Source of the DNA: Pirellulaceae bacterium
GTDB taxonomy: Bacteria > Planctomycetota > Planctomycetia > Pirellulales > Pirellulaceae
Length of the DNA stretch: 64,000 bases
Assembly (NCBI GenBank): GCA_023382975.1
Contig: JAHDXO010000023.1
Location: 1 to 64,000, forward strand
Direction: 5' to 3'
The notes below the pieces were generated by a model. It did no database searches, was not told the DNA's origin, and saw only the letters and a list, made by a program, of their open reading frames with translations. A program made the position numbers and the translations under genes. This document shows positions 1-15,000 of the stretch, piece after piece (position 1 is the stretch's first letter; every line of letters begins with the position of its first letter).

Positions 1-3000
1 CCGCGAACTGGCCCGTCACCGCATCGCCGCCGTCGTTCTCGATCAGCACCACCTTGTCGCCCAGCGAAGTGCCGGAGATCGTCGAACTGGTCGTGTCCAG
101 CGTCGCGCTGCCCAGGTTCACCGAGCCCGTCACGCGGACCTGATCGTATTGTGTGTCCGGCGTCAGGCCGTTGATCTGCATGGCCAGAGTGGTTCCGCTG
201 TGAAGCGTCAAGCTGCCGGTAGCCAGATCCGCCGTGCTGGACACCGGCGAACCCGGCGACAGCGTACTCGAACTTCCAGCGGCCAATGTCACGCTACCGC
301 CGATTGCTCCTGTGCCCCCCAAGACGGCATCGTTGTTGACGGTGAAGGCACTGCCAGCCGCCGTCGAACCGTTAACCAGCAGCGTGCCCTCGTTGATCGT
401 GGTATTTCCCGGGTAAGTATTGTTCCCGGCCAAGGTGAGAGTGCCCGGTCCCGTCTTGACAATGAGGCCGGTGCCGCTGCCGTACACACTGCCCGTAAAC
501 GTAGTCGCGGCGTTCTGAACGTTCATGGTCTTGGAGCCACCGCCCTTGTTGACGTCACCGGTGAAAACAAGGTTCCCGGTCGAGGCGGAGCCGAACGTGG
601 TATTGTCGGACAGGGACACAGCGTTGGGAATACTACGCGTGTCGGAGTTCGTGGACCGTATGGCGGAACCTCGCAGATCGAGAAGACCAGTGCCGAAGGC
701 CTGATCATCGCCGATCTCGACGGTACCGGCCACTAGGTTGCTGGTGCCGCTCAGGGTATTGGATCTGGTGAGGGTCAGGACGCCACCACCGTTTTTGGTG
801 AAACCCGTGGAACCAGCGACGATGCCATCGATGACCAGTCCGGAACCAGTGGCGGTGTCGATATTGCGGCTGCCGCTGCCGGACAAAGTCAGCGTGCCAC
901 TCAATCTAGCCGCCGCCCCCACGGCGTTGAGCGTACCTCCGCTAAAGTTGATCTCCATGCCGTAGTTGAAAGTACCGGCCGAGTTGTTCTCGAAGCGGAG
1001 CGTACCGGCGTTCAAGTTGACTGTGCCCGTCAGGAACTGGGACCGCGTCAATCCAAGGGTTCCCTGCATCACGTTAATCGTGCCGCCACCGGTGATTTGG
1101 GAATCGACCATACCGACGTAGTTGCTGCCCGACTTGGTGATCGTGTATCCGTTGGTGGCCAGCAGCCCACTGCCCCCGCGGATATCCCAGCGTCCCGAAC
1201 CGGTGAAGATGGCATTGCCGGACAGCGTGACATTGCGCAGGGCGTTCGATTGATTCGCGCCCGTGTTAGTGATCGTCCCGGCTACGGTGATCGCTTCCCC
1301 TAGAATGTTTCGACCGTCGATGTCAAGTGTTCCGTCGGAACTGATCGCGGTGCCCGCCGCCGTCGAACCCAGCGCGGAATCGCTGCCCAAGCGGATGGTG
1401 CCGGCGATGATCGTTGTCAGGCCCGTGTAGGAATTGCTGCCGCTGAGCGTCACGATGCCCGCCCCCTGCTTGGTCAGGCTTCCACCGCCGCTGATCGTGC
1501 CGCCGATGGTGGTGTTGTTCCCGTCGCCAGTGGTCAGGTTCGACGAGCCCTGGATGGTGATGTTCTGGCCCGCCGCGGTCGTCAGTGCCTCGAAGACGGC
1601 CGTCTGAGCCGCGTTGACGCCGGTGACGGTGATCGATTGGGTGTTGTCCAGCGTCGTCGCTGTGTAGCTGCCGCCGTTGACAATGAACGTGCCGCCGAAG
1701 CTTGGATACTTGGCTTGGGCTGCGCCGATGCTGGTGAAAGCGTTCACGCCGAACAGGGCCGACTGATCGCCGCTGAGCCCTTGGTCGGCATCCAAGATGA
1801 ACTGGCCGTCGCCGCCGCTGAAGTCGTCGTTGATATAGATCGTCGCCGGCTGCGCGGCGTCGAACAGCACCAGGTCGTTGCCGTCGCCGCCGGTATAGCT
1901 GGCCAGGAACGTTCGTGCGTCGCCGCCGCTGCCTAGCGTCACCGTCGCGCCCTGCGCCAGATTCGAGAACGGCGCGATCGGATTGTTGGTGTTGTTCTGA
2001 ATCAGCGTGATCAAGTTCGGCAAGGCAGGCACCGTGCCGTCGCCGGAGCTGACGAACGTGATGGTCGCGGCGCTCAAGTCAATCGTGTTCGCGGCCCCGT
2101 TGACGACGACTTGATCGTAATCGCCGCCCAAACCCGCATTCTGATACGGACTGTTGACCTCGAACGTCGTGCTAGCCGAGTAGTTGCCGGTGATCGTCAG
2201 TGTGCCGGGGCTGTTCCCCGGATTGACCGTGCCGCTGCCCGAGCTGGTGACGTTGCCCGCGATCGTGCCCGTGCCGCCCAGGACTGCGCTGCCACTGACG
2301 GTGGTGTTGCTGGCAATCGACCCGTTGACTAGCAAGACACCGCCCGAGACCGTCGTGTTGCCCGTGTAGATGCTCGCTCCCTCCAGCGTCATGGTTCCGG
2401 CGCCGTTCTTGATCAGGCTGCCATCGCCGGAAATCACTCCCGAGAAAGAGGTCGACGAACCGTCGCCGCCCGTGGTCAGCGTGCCGCTGCCCAAGCGCAC
2501 CTGACCGCCGCCGATCACATCATCGGCGAGCGAACCGACCGTCTGATCCAGTCCGCTCGTGTCGAACGTCCCATCGACGCCGAGCCGCAAGGCGGTGGTT
2601 GCCGGCAGACTGCCGCCGTCGATGCCCAGACCCTTTCGATAGATCGCCCAGACCGAATCGGCATCGAGCCCGGTATTCCAAATACCAACTCCCGCGATCG
2701 ATTCATTGACGTAGGTGTTCCAATGTCGCGCGAGCAGAATGTCTCTGCCATTGGACGCATCGCCGACGGTGTCATTGGCGGTGGCAACCAATTCCCCATC
2801 CAGATATACGAGCAAACTGCCTTGTCCATCGCGAACACCGGCCAGATGATGCCACTCGCCGTTCAGGCCTTGTCCACTAGGAACGCGGACTTTCACTTCG
2901 TTCCGCGGCGATCGGTTGTCTCGAACTACAAGGCCAAGTTGGCTGGAGTCCATCCAGCCGAGCCCCCAGAAATTATTGATGCTTGAGGTCCCAAAATTGC

Positions 3001-6000
3001 TCACAATCGAGTGATACCAACCGCCCGTGGTCGTGGTCTTGACCCAACTGCTGACCGCGAACGCTCCGCTGCCGATACTCTTGAGCGTGTCATCGGGGCT
3101 GATCAGCGCATACTGGTTGCTGCCGTTGAAAGACACCCCGTAGGTTCCTTCCCCGCCGGGGCCCTCGACCCAACTCGGCGAATTGTGAAGCGTCCCGCCC
3201 GGCGATCCGGCGACCGAGTTGCCGAGCGTCGCACCGCTGCCTTCGGACATCTCCCAGAAGCCGACGGGGCTGCCGATGTCATACAGGCCCAGTTCCAGCG
3301 TCCCATCCGTGATGGTGGTGCTTCCCGTATAATCATTCTGGCCGTACACCGTGAACGTTCCGCTGCCTGTCTTGAGCAGATTCAGATTGCCACTTATCAG
3401 GCCTGTGTAGGTGCAATCGTCCGAGTTGTCGATGACGAATGTCGATAGGGCGACTGCGGTGTTAGTGACCGTGGCGGGGTCGCTGCCATGCCCGATCTGC
3501 GTGAGACCGGCAATGGTCTGGTCGAAGCCGTTCAAATCGAACGTGGTGACGCCCCAGGACCGCCATAGAGCAAGTTCCGCCGAGCTGTTCAGTCCGTTGT
3601 CAGCCCCAAGCGACAACGTCCCATTCCCGAAATCGGCCGCCGGGTAGTCGCCGCCGCCGCTGAGCCGGATGTTGCCCGAGCGAAACACGACTCGCGTGGC
3701 CGCCGACGTGATCGGTCCGGTGATATCCAAACGGTTAGTTCCATCGCCGCCCCGGAAGTGGCCGCCACTATCGGTCGGCGCATCGATCGTGATCGAACCG
3801 GATAGGACGCCGCCGGTGATGGCTGAAATGGCGCCCCAACCGGCATCCGGATTGACTCCGCTCTGGATGGCGATGTCGTTGTTCAGGGAGACTCCACTGC
3901 CCAGCATCAAGCGTTTGGCGCCGCTCGCCAGCGTCACCGAGCCCGTGCCCAAGGCCGAGTTGTGATTCGCCTGGACCGATCCGCCCGCGATGGTCGTCCC
4001 GCCGCTATAGCTGTTGTCGCCCGTCAGGGTCAGCGTTCCCGCTCCGGTCTTGGTCATGGTGCCGTTGCCTGCAATCGTATTTCCCACCGTGGAATCGTTG
4101 CTGCGGTTGAAGATCAGGCTCGCGCCGTTGTTGATGACACCTCCGCCGAGATCGCCGCTGGTTCCGCCGTTGCCGACCTGAATCGCGCCCGCCTGGATCG
4201 TGGTCGTGCCGGTTCCTGACCCGCTTGTTCGATTCAAATTCTGAGTAAAGATCTGCGTGCCGGAGCCGACTTTCACAAAACTGATGGGAACACTGTTGAC
4301 GGTGCCCGCGTACGTTGCGTCGGTGTTCAGATGCCCGAAGGTCAGAGTTCGAGCCCCGCCGCCTGAAGAGCCCAAGAGAGCCCCAGCATCGCCGGAGAAT
4401 TGCCCCCAGACCAAGTTGCCGTTAAGGTTGACCCTCGCTCCGCCGTTAAGATGAAACCGCGCTGTTTGCGACGAGAAACTCCCACTGGGACGAATCCAAC
4501 CCGAGCCGGATTCGACGATGACTTGACCATGAAAATTCCCTAAGTTGGATTGAACGAGATAGCTGTCACCACCGCCATACTGCAGTCGCAGCGTGCCGTC
4601 GCCCGAAATGGTGCGATTGAAGGTGTGAGCTGCCGACGGTGCGTAGCGGAACGTTGCGTCCGTTGCGACGGCGATGGTTGACGTGCTTTGAATGCGGCCG
4701 GAGCCGGTCACCTCGAAGATCCCCTCGGCAACCGTCGTGCTGCCAGCATAGGAATTCACACCTGTCAGGATCAAGGTGCCGGCGCCTGTCTTCGTCAAAC
4801 TTCCCGTTCCCCCGATCGCGCTGTCGAACTGGGTGCTGGTGTTGTTGGTGCCGATGGTCAGCATGATTCCGTTCAGGTTTAACGTGGCATTGGTCACGCT
4901 ATCGTCCAGCGAGCCGAAGCTGATCGGCCCTTCCTGCAGGTTCAGTGTCACCTGCTTATCGACGTTCACCGCTTGCGAGCTGTAATCGCCCGCGTTGACG
5001 ATCACCGTCCCACCGGCGGCCACAGTGTTCATGGCCTCGACAAACGTATAACCGGCACTCACGCCCGAAAACGCAGTAACGCCGTAGATCGCCGGCTGCG
5101 CGCCACCGGCGACTGGATCGGCATCGGCAATCGCCTGCCCCGTTGAAAGACCGGTCCAAGCGTCGTCGACGTAGACCGTGGTCGGCGCCGTGTTCTCGAC
5201 CAATACCACGTCATTGCCGTCGCCGCCGTTGTAGAACAGCTTGAAGCTGCGGCTGCTAATCATGACCGTCGTACCTTGGGCCGGATTGCTGCTGGCCACC
5301 GTCGCGCCGCCGTTGGTCTTGTCGATCAACTTGATCAGCGAATTGGCGGCCGGGGGTGATGCATCGGCGTTATTGGTAAACGTGACGCTTGCCCCGCTCA
5401 GATCCACCGCCCCGCTGACCACGTACTGATCGAAATGCGTTCCGACCGTCGTCCACTCGCTGTTGACCTCGAAATTCACCGTCCCGGTTGGCGCAAAGTC
5501 GCCGTTGATCGTCATCACGCCGGGGCTAGTGCCGGGCGAGAACGTCCCGGCGCCGCTGACGTTTCCGTTGATCGTGCCGCTGCCCGTCAAGGTTCTTCCT
5601 GAGGCAATCGAAATTCCGTTGGGGGCATTCAAGGTGCCGTCGACCAACGTGTTGTTCAGCGCCGAGCCGTTAGAGTCCTGGATGGTCGCGCTCGCCCCGG
5701 CGACAACCGTCAGATTGCTGCCCGACAAGCCGCTGGCCGAGCCGTTGCCCAGCACCAACGTCTGGCCGGCCGTGTCTGCGGTGATGTCTCCCGTGTTCCC
5801 CGCAATCGCCGCGTTTACATGCCCGTACCCCGTGAGGTTGTCGCCCGCCGATAGCGAGATGCCGTTGGCCGCGGTCAACGTACCGCCGGCCAGTGTGGTG
5901 GACGGTCCGAGCGTGGCCACATTGCTGTCGAGCAGCGTGACCGCGAAGCTGCCCACGACCAGCGATCCGTCGGTGCTGAAACCTGAAGTCGACGTGCTGA

Positions 6001-9000
6001 TACCCAACGTGAAACCGTCCCCGGTCGCCTGAATCGCGGAACCGGCGCTGCCGCTGATCGGCGCATTGACGGTTCCGTTGCCCGACAACGTCGCCCCGCT
6101 GCTAATCGAGACCGTCCCGGCCAATCCGCCCGCACCGATCTGACCCGTTACTTCCAAGAGACCATCGCTGATCGTGGTCGCCCCCGTGTAATTGTTGGCG
6201 CCCGACAACGTCAACGTGCCAGTCGCCACCTTCGTCAAGCCGCCGGTGCCCGAGATCGTCCCCGCGATGATGCCCTCGCCCAGCGTCAGCGTGTGCGACT
6301 GCGTGTGGTTAGCATCGAACCCGCCCAGGGCCAGTGATTCGTTCACGTCGCCGCTCAGTCCCGTGATCGCGCTGTCGCCTTGGACCAACTGGACGGCGAC
6401 CGCCTGAGCTGCGGGCAGCGAGACCGTCTCGTTGTAGGTGCCCGCGTTCACCACCAGGGTTCCAGCCGCCGCTGGATCCAGGGCAGCCACCGCGGCGGTC
6501 CACGTGGCAAAGGCGTTGTAGCCCACCGTTGCGGGCTCGTTGGCCACCGTCTCCAGATCGCCGTCCACCGTGGTGCCTGGCGTCGTCCAGTCGTCGTTCA
6601 CATAGACGGTCGTCGGGGCCAATGTGGTCAGCACCACGTCGTTGTTGCCGGTCCCCACGTTGTAATTGATGCGGAAGCGATACCCGCTGCGCTCAAAGAC
6701 CGTGTTGTTCGGCAGGCCCGCGAACTCGCCCACCACCGTTCCCGCGGACAGATTGTCGATGATCGTGTACGTGTGCCCCGTGGCCGGCACGTACAGGCCG
6801 GGGTCGAAGAACAGGTTCAGGCTGGCGCCGCCAATTTCGACGGGCCCGTCCGTCACGATCACTTGGTCGTAGCCCGCGTCGCCATCGCCCAGCGAGTCTC
6901 CCACGATCTCGACATCGAAGTCCGAGCCGGGGTCGAGGGTCAAACCGGCCACGCTGAACGCGTCCGGACTGTTGCCTGGGGCAAGCGTGCCTGAAGGCTG
7001 TACGCGGACTTGGCCCGCGACATGACCGTTCCCGCCCAGCGTTGCCGAACCCCGCACCGTCAGGTCTCCGGACCCCGTCCCCGAGCCCGACGTATTGTTC
7101 ACCAACAGGGTTCCCGAGTTGACGACGCTTCCTCCTGCGTACGAATTGTCGCCGAGGAGCGTCACGATGCCGGTTCCGTTCAACGTCACCGTGGCGGCGC
7201 TCGGGCGAGATGCATACAGGTTCTGGATCTCGGCGTTCGACAGGGCACGGTCGAAGACGGCCACTTCGTCCATTAAGCCGTCAAAGTAGTTCCCGTTGTT
7301 CCAGCGGCCGATGTTCACGACGCCCGTGCCGGCGAATGCCGCGTGACCGCCGCCTGCGGCATCCTGGACGCCGTTGACAAAGATAGCTTGTTGCCCGTCT
7401 TGGAAGCGAAACACCACGTGATACCAAGTGCCCGCGGTCAGCGTCTGGGTGCCGCCGGTATCGTTGCTGTAGAAACCGAAGTGGAACCGGCTGTCACGGA
7501 TGATCAGATGCAGGCCCACGTTGGTTCCCGCCTGGTCCGTGCCCAAGATGGTGCGGTCGCCGTTGAGGGCGTCGGGACGGACCCAGGCCGAAACGGTGAA
7601 GTTGCCGCCAAGGCCGAGGGTGTTGGCGTTTGTCAGGACGATATGATCGTCGGAACCATCGAAGTCGAGCGTCTGGGTTTGGCCGGCAATGTAGCCGGCT
7701 GCGCCGAGGTGGCTGGCCGCACCGCCCGCAAAGGTTCCGTGGAAAGCGTTGGCCGACGAGTCGCGGGCAGTGGTGCTGCCGGTTGGCTCTTCGAGCCGGT
7801 ACAGTGCCCTCAAACTCGCAGGACAGGCATTGCTAATCTGCCCGCTTACAGTGACGTTGCCCGCTCCACTCAAGTCGAGCATTGCTCCGCGCAACGTCAC
7901 AGCGCCGTCCAAACTCAACTCGCCGTCGAGCGATTCAACCGCGATCCGCGCCAGGGCCGAATCCGCGTCCACGGTGATCTCGCCCGCCAGCGAATTGCTG
8001 CCGGACAGGTTGCGCAGCGTCGCGACTCCACCGGCGCCGCCCCCGCCGCCGATGGCGATCGGCTCAGCGGGCACATCGACGCCCGCGTCGCTATGGAAGG
8101 CGAGCGTGGTGCCGAGGGCGACTCGCGTCCCGGCAGTCGTCTGGCCCAGGCCGTTGTCGTGCGCCACAACCAACGTGCCTGCGTTGAGCATCGTTTCGCC
8201 CGAGTAGCTGTTGTCGCCGCCAAGAACCACGGTCCCCTCGCTGGTTTTCACCAGGCTTCCGTCGCCCGAGATCGACCCCGTATGGAAGCTGAGTGTGCCG
8301 CCGGCCGCAGCGCTAAGCGTGGTGGTCTTGTTCAACGTTACCTTGCCGGTGAATTCAGCCGTGCCGGCCGTATGAAGTCCACCCAACGTGGCCGTACCAC
8401 CGTTGGTTCCCGCGACGATGATATCGCGTCCCAAGTCGGACCCAGTGGTCCACACGGCCGCGTTGCGCATCGTGGGAGCCAGCATCGTGTCCGCGGGCGT
8501 GGTGTTGTACCATTTCTCGGCCAGTTGATTTAGCGTGACGCCGTCCGACCAGCGACCGGCCTGGGCGGCATTGCCGGGATCGACGAAGGCCTGACTGGCG
8601 AAGGGGATACCAGCGCCCGGCGCGAACTTGACCTGGATCAGGGCGCCGCCCGTCTTTTCGTAGAACGCGATCGCAACACCGTATTCTCCTGCTGCGGGAA
8701 AGGTCGCCGTACCCTCGCGGACTTGTTGTCCATGGTCGCCGTTGTTGTTGACGATCAGCTCGTTGCCCCGAGCTCCCGTCGTGCTGAACACCCCGTCCCG
8801 ATCCAGATCGATCCACAGCATGCTGCCATCGTCGCTGTTGGTGCCGAAGCTCCAAGCGCCGATCTCGGCCTGGCCGATGCGAATTTGGCCCTGCCACAGA
8901 CCGAGGAAATTGTCGGCGCCGGCTGGACCGTTGCGACCATCGAGCGCGGCGTCGCCGAAGTCCAACGCGGTGCTTAGCGACCCCGTCGTCGAAGGAGTCA

Positions 9001-12000
9001 TGCCCAGCAACGGGAAGGAATGCAGCGGCGCGACGTACTCCAACATCCACGTGGCCGGAGCGGTGTTGTACCACTTCTCGCCCAGTTGATTCGCTGTGGC
9101 ACCATTGGACCAGCGGCCGCTCTGGCCAGCATCGGCAGGATTGATGACGGTCTGAATGTCGTAGGCGACATCCGGGCCGCTGGCGAAGCGTGCCTCCATG
9201 AATGCCCCGCCGCTGTTCTCGAAGTATGGGATCGCGATCCGGTAGCTGCCGGGCCCCGGAAACGTCGCGTTGCCCGTTCGCGAGGTGGAACCCTGCAGGA
9301 AGTTGCTATTGACAATCCGCTCGTTGCCCCACCGTCCCGTCGTGCTGAACACGCCGTCCTGGTCCAGGTCGATCCAGAAACAACTGCCGTCATCGCTGCG
9401 AGTCCCGAAGCTCCAGGTGAGCGGGTCGGTCGGTTCGATATGAATCTCGCCTTCCCACATTCCGAGGAAGTAGTCCGTGCCGGCCGGACCGTTGCGAGCG
9501 TCGAGCGTGGAATCGTCGAAGCTGAGACTCGCCGTGAGCGTGCCGGCGGACGTCGGCACCATCGACAAGAGCGGGAACGCCGCCGACTCTCCCACGAGCA
9601 CGGCGGACGTCGAATCGCCGAACGCTCCAGGCGCACCAATGGGAGAAGCAACCCCCGCAATGAGATCCCCTTCCTTGACCGTCGTCGCGCCCGAGTAGGT
9701 ATTGGCGGCTGCGAGCGTCAGCGGACCGATTCCCTGCTTGGTCAGTGCTCTCGATCCGCCCGCTTCGCCAATCTCGCCGGTGATGTTCAGCGATCCGCCC
9801 TGAATCACCAGCAGCGTGTCGGCCGCCAGCGTGATCACCCCGGTCAAATTGTTGGCGCCTGAGACGTTGCGCAGGGCGCCGGCTGTGCCACTCACTCCCG
9901 AACCCGACAGCGTCAGCGGCTCGGCCACAACGACGTCCGACGCCTGGTAGGCCAATTGCAGCGTCGCGCCGCTGTTGACCGTCGTGCCTTGTAAAGCGTC
10001 TCCCAGGGCGTTCTCGTGTCGCGCGACCAGATAGCCCTGCAACACGGTGGTCGATCCGCTGTAATTGTTGTCGCCGTCCAGGTAGAGCGAGCCGCCGTCC
10101 GTCTTCGTCAGGTTTCCCGTTCCGGTGATCGGCCCGAGGATGGTGACCGATTTACTCCAGCCAGCGTAGATCACCCCTCCGCCCGAGCCCAAGGTGATGC
10201 CGCGGTTGACGTTCAGGATCGGATCGGAGTTGTTGTTCTGCAGCACGCCGCCATTCTGGAGCGTGATGTTGGCCGCGTCGGCCGTGCCGGGTATCGCGCC
10301 CAGTCCGCTGTCTGCGGCAATTCGCAGATGACCATTGTCGACAAGCGTGCCGCCCGTGTGGCTGTTGTTGCCTGTCAACGTCTGGACGTCCGTATTTTTG
10401 CTGGTGGAACTGGTCACTGCGATTCGCAGATTGCCGGCGACGGTGCCGCCGTACGTCTGCGTCCCGGAATTCAGCAGGTTCAGCGTCAAGATGCTAAGCG
10501 TTGCTCCGGTATTGGTGACAGTACCGCCGCTCCCCGAGACGTAGCGGATCGTCTCGCTGGTCCCGTTCAGATCCACCATGCCACCGTTCACGGCGATCCC
10601 GACGCCATCGAGAATCTGATCGCCTCCGCTGCCGGAGACGAGGACGATTGCGCCGTTGACGGTTAGACCGCCGCCACCGATCGCATGCACATCGGCGCTG
10701 CTAATCTTGGCCAATTCGACGGTGCCGTCGGTCGCTGTGACGCCCAGTCCCGCGTTGTCCGCAGTGCCACCGAATGTCAGTGAATTTCCGCCCACCTTGG
10801 TCAAGGTACCCTGGACGATGCCCGTCAGCGTGATGTCGCCCGTGCCGCCTACCGAATACGTGCCGCTGTGGACCGTGCCCGAGTGGCTGGCGGGCGATGC
10901 GCTGCTGTTGATCAGGGCGCCGGTGCCACCGATCCCAGTTCCGCTGAGCGTCAGCGATTCGGCGCCGATGGAGCGACCGTTCAGGTCTAGGACGCCGCCG
11001 CTCTCCACGATCGTGCCACCCGCGGCAGTTCCCAGCGCAGCATCGCTGCCGACGATCAGCGTTCCGGCACTGACCGTCGTCGTTCCGGCATAAGTGTTTT
11101 CGCCGCTGAGCGTCAGCACGTCGCTGCCCAGCTTAATCAAACCGCCGGAGCCGGAAATGACACCGGCGATGTCGCCGGAGGACAGGGTCAAGATGTGGGC
11201 AAGCGTGTGGTCCGCATCGAACCCACCCAGCGCCAGGGTGTCGTCGACGCCACCGGTCAACGAGGCGATCGAGCTGGAACCTGCGACCAAGAACAGTGCC
11301 ACCTCGCGAGCTGGCAACACAATCGTCTCGGCATAGTCGCCTTGGTTGATCACCACCGTCGAGGCGGTCGAATCGTCAAGAGCATCCAAGGCGGCTTGGA
11401 TCGTGGCAAAGGCGTTGTAGCCGACCGCGGCCGGCTGAATGCCATCCGCTTCCAAGTCGCCATCGACCGCGGCGTCCGCCGTCGTAAACGTCGGGCTCAC
11501 GTAAACCGTCGTTGGAGCCGTCGCCGTCAGCATCACGTCGTTGCCATCGCCACCTTCGTAATCGATCGAGAACCGGAAACCGCCTTGTTCGAATGTCGCG
11601 TTGTTCATCAGGTCGGCAAAGGTCCCCACGATCGCCGTGTCGGTTTGGTTGTCGATAATCGTGTACTCGTCACCGGGGCTGGGAACATGCCATGTGGCAT
11701 CAAAGAACAGTTGGAGGCGCGCGTCACTGACATCTACCGGCCCCGGGCCAGGAAGCACGATCGCCTGGTCGTAGCCGCTGGCTCCGTTGCCCGGATCGGT
11801 GCCGAACAGTTCAACATCGAAATCCGATCCGGACATCAGTGTCAGCGATCCGTAACTCTGCTTCGCGGGACTCGCCCCCGGCGACAGCGTTCCGTCGCCC
11901 AGAATCGTCACATCGCCGGCGACGGTGCCGTTTCCGCCCAGAGTGGCTGCACTTCCGACCGTCACAGCATCCGGGCCGGTCCCCGAACCGCTTGAGTTGT

Positions 12001-15000
12001 TGACCAGGAGCGTTCCGCCAACGACCGTCGTTCCACCGCCGTAAGGATTGGCAGCGTTGAGAGTCAGCGTGCCGCTGCCCATCTTCGTAAGGCTGTTGTC
12101 GGCACTGCGAATTCCAGGAGCGACGACCGACGGCGGAATGTTGACGCGGTTGTTGCCGGTATCCGGCCCCGAATAACTGACCTGAACGCCTGCTCCACCC
12201 GTGTTCTCCCATTGCACGACGACGATTTCGTAGACATCGGGCGTCAGGTGAATCGTCCCGGTGAAGTTGGTCATTCCGCCGCCAGCATTCTGGCCCGCAA
12301 CCTGGACTCCGTTGACGAAGATCAGGCCCCCGTCATCGCTGCGTTCGGTGAAGGTATAAACGCCTCCGGTTTCGACGTTCAAGTATCCAACGAAAACCGT
12401 CCCGTGGCGATCGTTGCCGACACTGACGCCGATTCCGCCGAACGGATTTCCGCCAGTGTCGCCCCGATCGAGTACCGTCCCGTCGCCCGGCGACGATTCC
12501 GTTCCGGAGCCGAAGTCGACGCGATCCACGGTTCGAATGACGGTGGGCGCGAGATTCTGCAAGTACGTGACGCTCGCCGTCGAACCGTTCGGCGTCAGCA
12601 GATTGAAGTTCGACGCGATTTCGCCGTAGTAGTCGCCGCGCAGACCGCCCGCGACAAACTCGCCGGCCGTCGCCACATCGTTGTACAACACCGCCGGCTC
12701 GATAATCCGGCGGCCGAACGAATTCGCACCGTCCAGTTGTTCCCAACTGGCCTGCATCCCGGCGCCACCGCCGCCTTCGCGACCGGCGATCTTGATGGCA
12801 TACAGGCCTGCATCCAAACGCACCGAGCCGCTGCGATTGGTCATCCCCTGGTCCCGGTTGTTCTCGACCACCAATTCAAACGCATCGCTGAAATCGCCGT
12901 CGTTGTTGAAGTCGATCCAGAGACGAGTGCCATCGTCGCTGCGAGTGGTAAACCGGTACGTCGCCGCTTCCGCAATCAAGATTTTTCCGGACCAAATCGC
13001 CGCGACGTTGTCGTTGCCAACGTTGACGCCGATCCCTCCGAACAGATTCCCGTTCGTTCCCCCGCGATCCAGCACGCTTCCGTCGCCCGCCGTCGTCTCC
13101 GTCCCCGCGCCGAAATCAACGCGGGGCGTGATCACGGTGGCCCCAATCGCGGACGCTTCCAGGACCAGGGGATGGTTCTTGACGGGCTCGAGCAAGAAGG
13201 GGCCTACCCCCGGTGCGCCGCCTGCGCCATCGTAGAATACCAAATCGTAGAAGTAACCGTTCCAGCCGCTGTCGTCCAAGAGCGGCCGGCTGCTGGCGAT
13301 CACTCCGTCGACCACGATATCGCCATCCCCGTCCGTGGACAGGGTGGATCGCCGCAAGTCGATGTCGCCTTCGATCGTCAGCAATCCGGTGCTCGACGCG
13401 ATCCGGATCTCGCCGAATCCCTCGGATCCGACCGCGACGTCGCCGAGAATCACATTGTTGCCGTCCAGATTCTGGATGGCGCCATCCCGGCCCGCCGCGC
13501 CAATGCCGATCACAGTCAAAGCCTCGTTCGGCGGAAGTGAAACGCCGCCCGACAATGCCAAGGTGGCACCGTCGGCGACCGTAGTTGCTCCATCGGTTGA
13601 CCCCAGGGCCGAGTCCGAAGCGGCGACGAGCGTGCCCGAGTCGATCTTTGTCGGTGCGGCATATGAGTTGTTGCCCGACAGCGTGAGCGTGCCCGTGCCT
13701 GTCTTGACCAGCGAATTCATCCGCGATGTACGGAACAGGGACTGATCGCCAGGCTCGACCGGGAAGAAGAAGTTCGATTCCTCCTGGGTTCCCCGCCCCT
13801 CTGGATCGATGCCAAATCCGAACGGAACCACTCCGGCTGGAAAATCGGCCGAGTTCCAGCCGCCTTGATTCAGCACCGTGCCGTACCCTCCACCACCGTT
13901 GGCGAATCGCAACTCGAAGTCGTACCAACCGTCGGCTGGCGCAGTGAAGGTTGCATGTGCCGGCACGTTCCATCCACCGTCATTTAGCACGCTGACGCCG
14001 TCGATCACCAGCGATGTTCGGTCATCGATGTTCTCGATGAACGTCGTGGGACCGGCTTCCAAATAGATCTGCCCCGTATAAACGATCGTGCTGTTGTCCG
14101 GCCCGGAACCGCTGGGCAACTTGGGTCGCGACCAGTGTTCGTTCAGCGTTGCTACCGGGCCGCCGCCTAAGGGCGCAAGCACCACGCCCAGGTTCTGGCT
14201 GCTGGGACCTAGGAAAGGATTGCCGTCGTGCAGGCCGGCCATCAGTCCCGCCAGGTGTAGCGGACCAGAGATGACACCGGTTGCGTCGACATCGCCAGCG
14301 CCGTCGAATCGTAGACTTGCGCCGCCCATTTCGATGTCGCTCGGAAGGTTGAGCAGGTCACCTGCCTTCTCCGAACGAATGGTCAACGAAGTACCCTCCA
14401 GCGTGATCGCACCGTCGAAGGTACTGACGCCCTCGTTGGAAAGGACCGCATCGCGGCCAGTGTATCGGACAATACGTGTGGTGAGCGTTTCGCTTCGCAC
14501 GGAGACTGCACCGGACAACTTCAATGTCGCGCCGTCGGCGACCACCGTTCCGGCGATTGTGGCGCCCAAGGCCGTATCACTGCCTGCGACGAGCATCCCG
14601 CTTTCGATCACGGTCTCGCCATTGTACGAATTGTCGCCGCTGACCGTGACAGTTCCCGTGCCGCGTTTGATCAATCGGTTGTCAGGAACCAATGTCAAAT
14701 CGAAGGGAATGCTGACGTCGTCCAACGTCACCCAGCCCCAACCGCCGCTGTAGTAGTCGTAGAAATCGAAGGTGTACAGCGAGTCCGGGTCGGCGGAGTG
14801 AAGTGCCTGCAACGCGGCGGCAGAGAAGCTCCCGTTTTCCCATGCCGTCCCATTGCCGGATCGCTGCGCGGTCAACACATACTCGCCGGTATCCACTCGC
14901 CTCAGTCCCACTCCCTGCGCACCGCTGCTGCTGTTGTGTAACGACGTCGGAATCGCAAGTACTTGCTCGACGTGCGTAGGCAACGTTGCCAATCCGCCTT

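Noticed and set aside
7343..8533. 396-codon plus-strand frame across the giant gene, and similar long plus-strand frames at 12212-13540 and 11195-11995
   Set aside because: High GC leaves long antisense frames; their sequences are low-complexity and the opposite strand codes clear passenger repeats.
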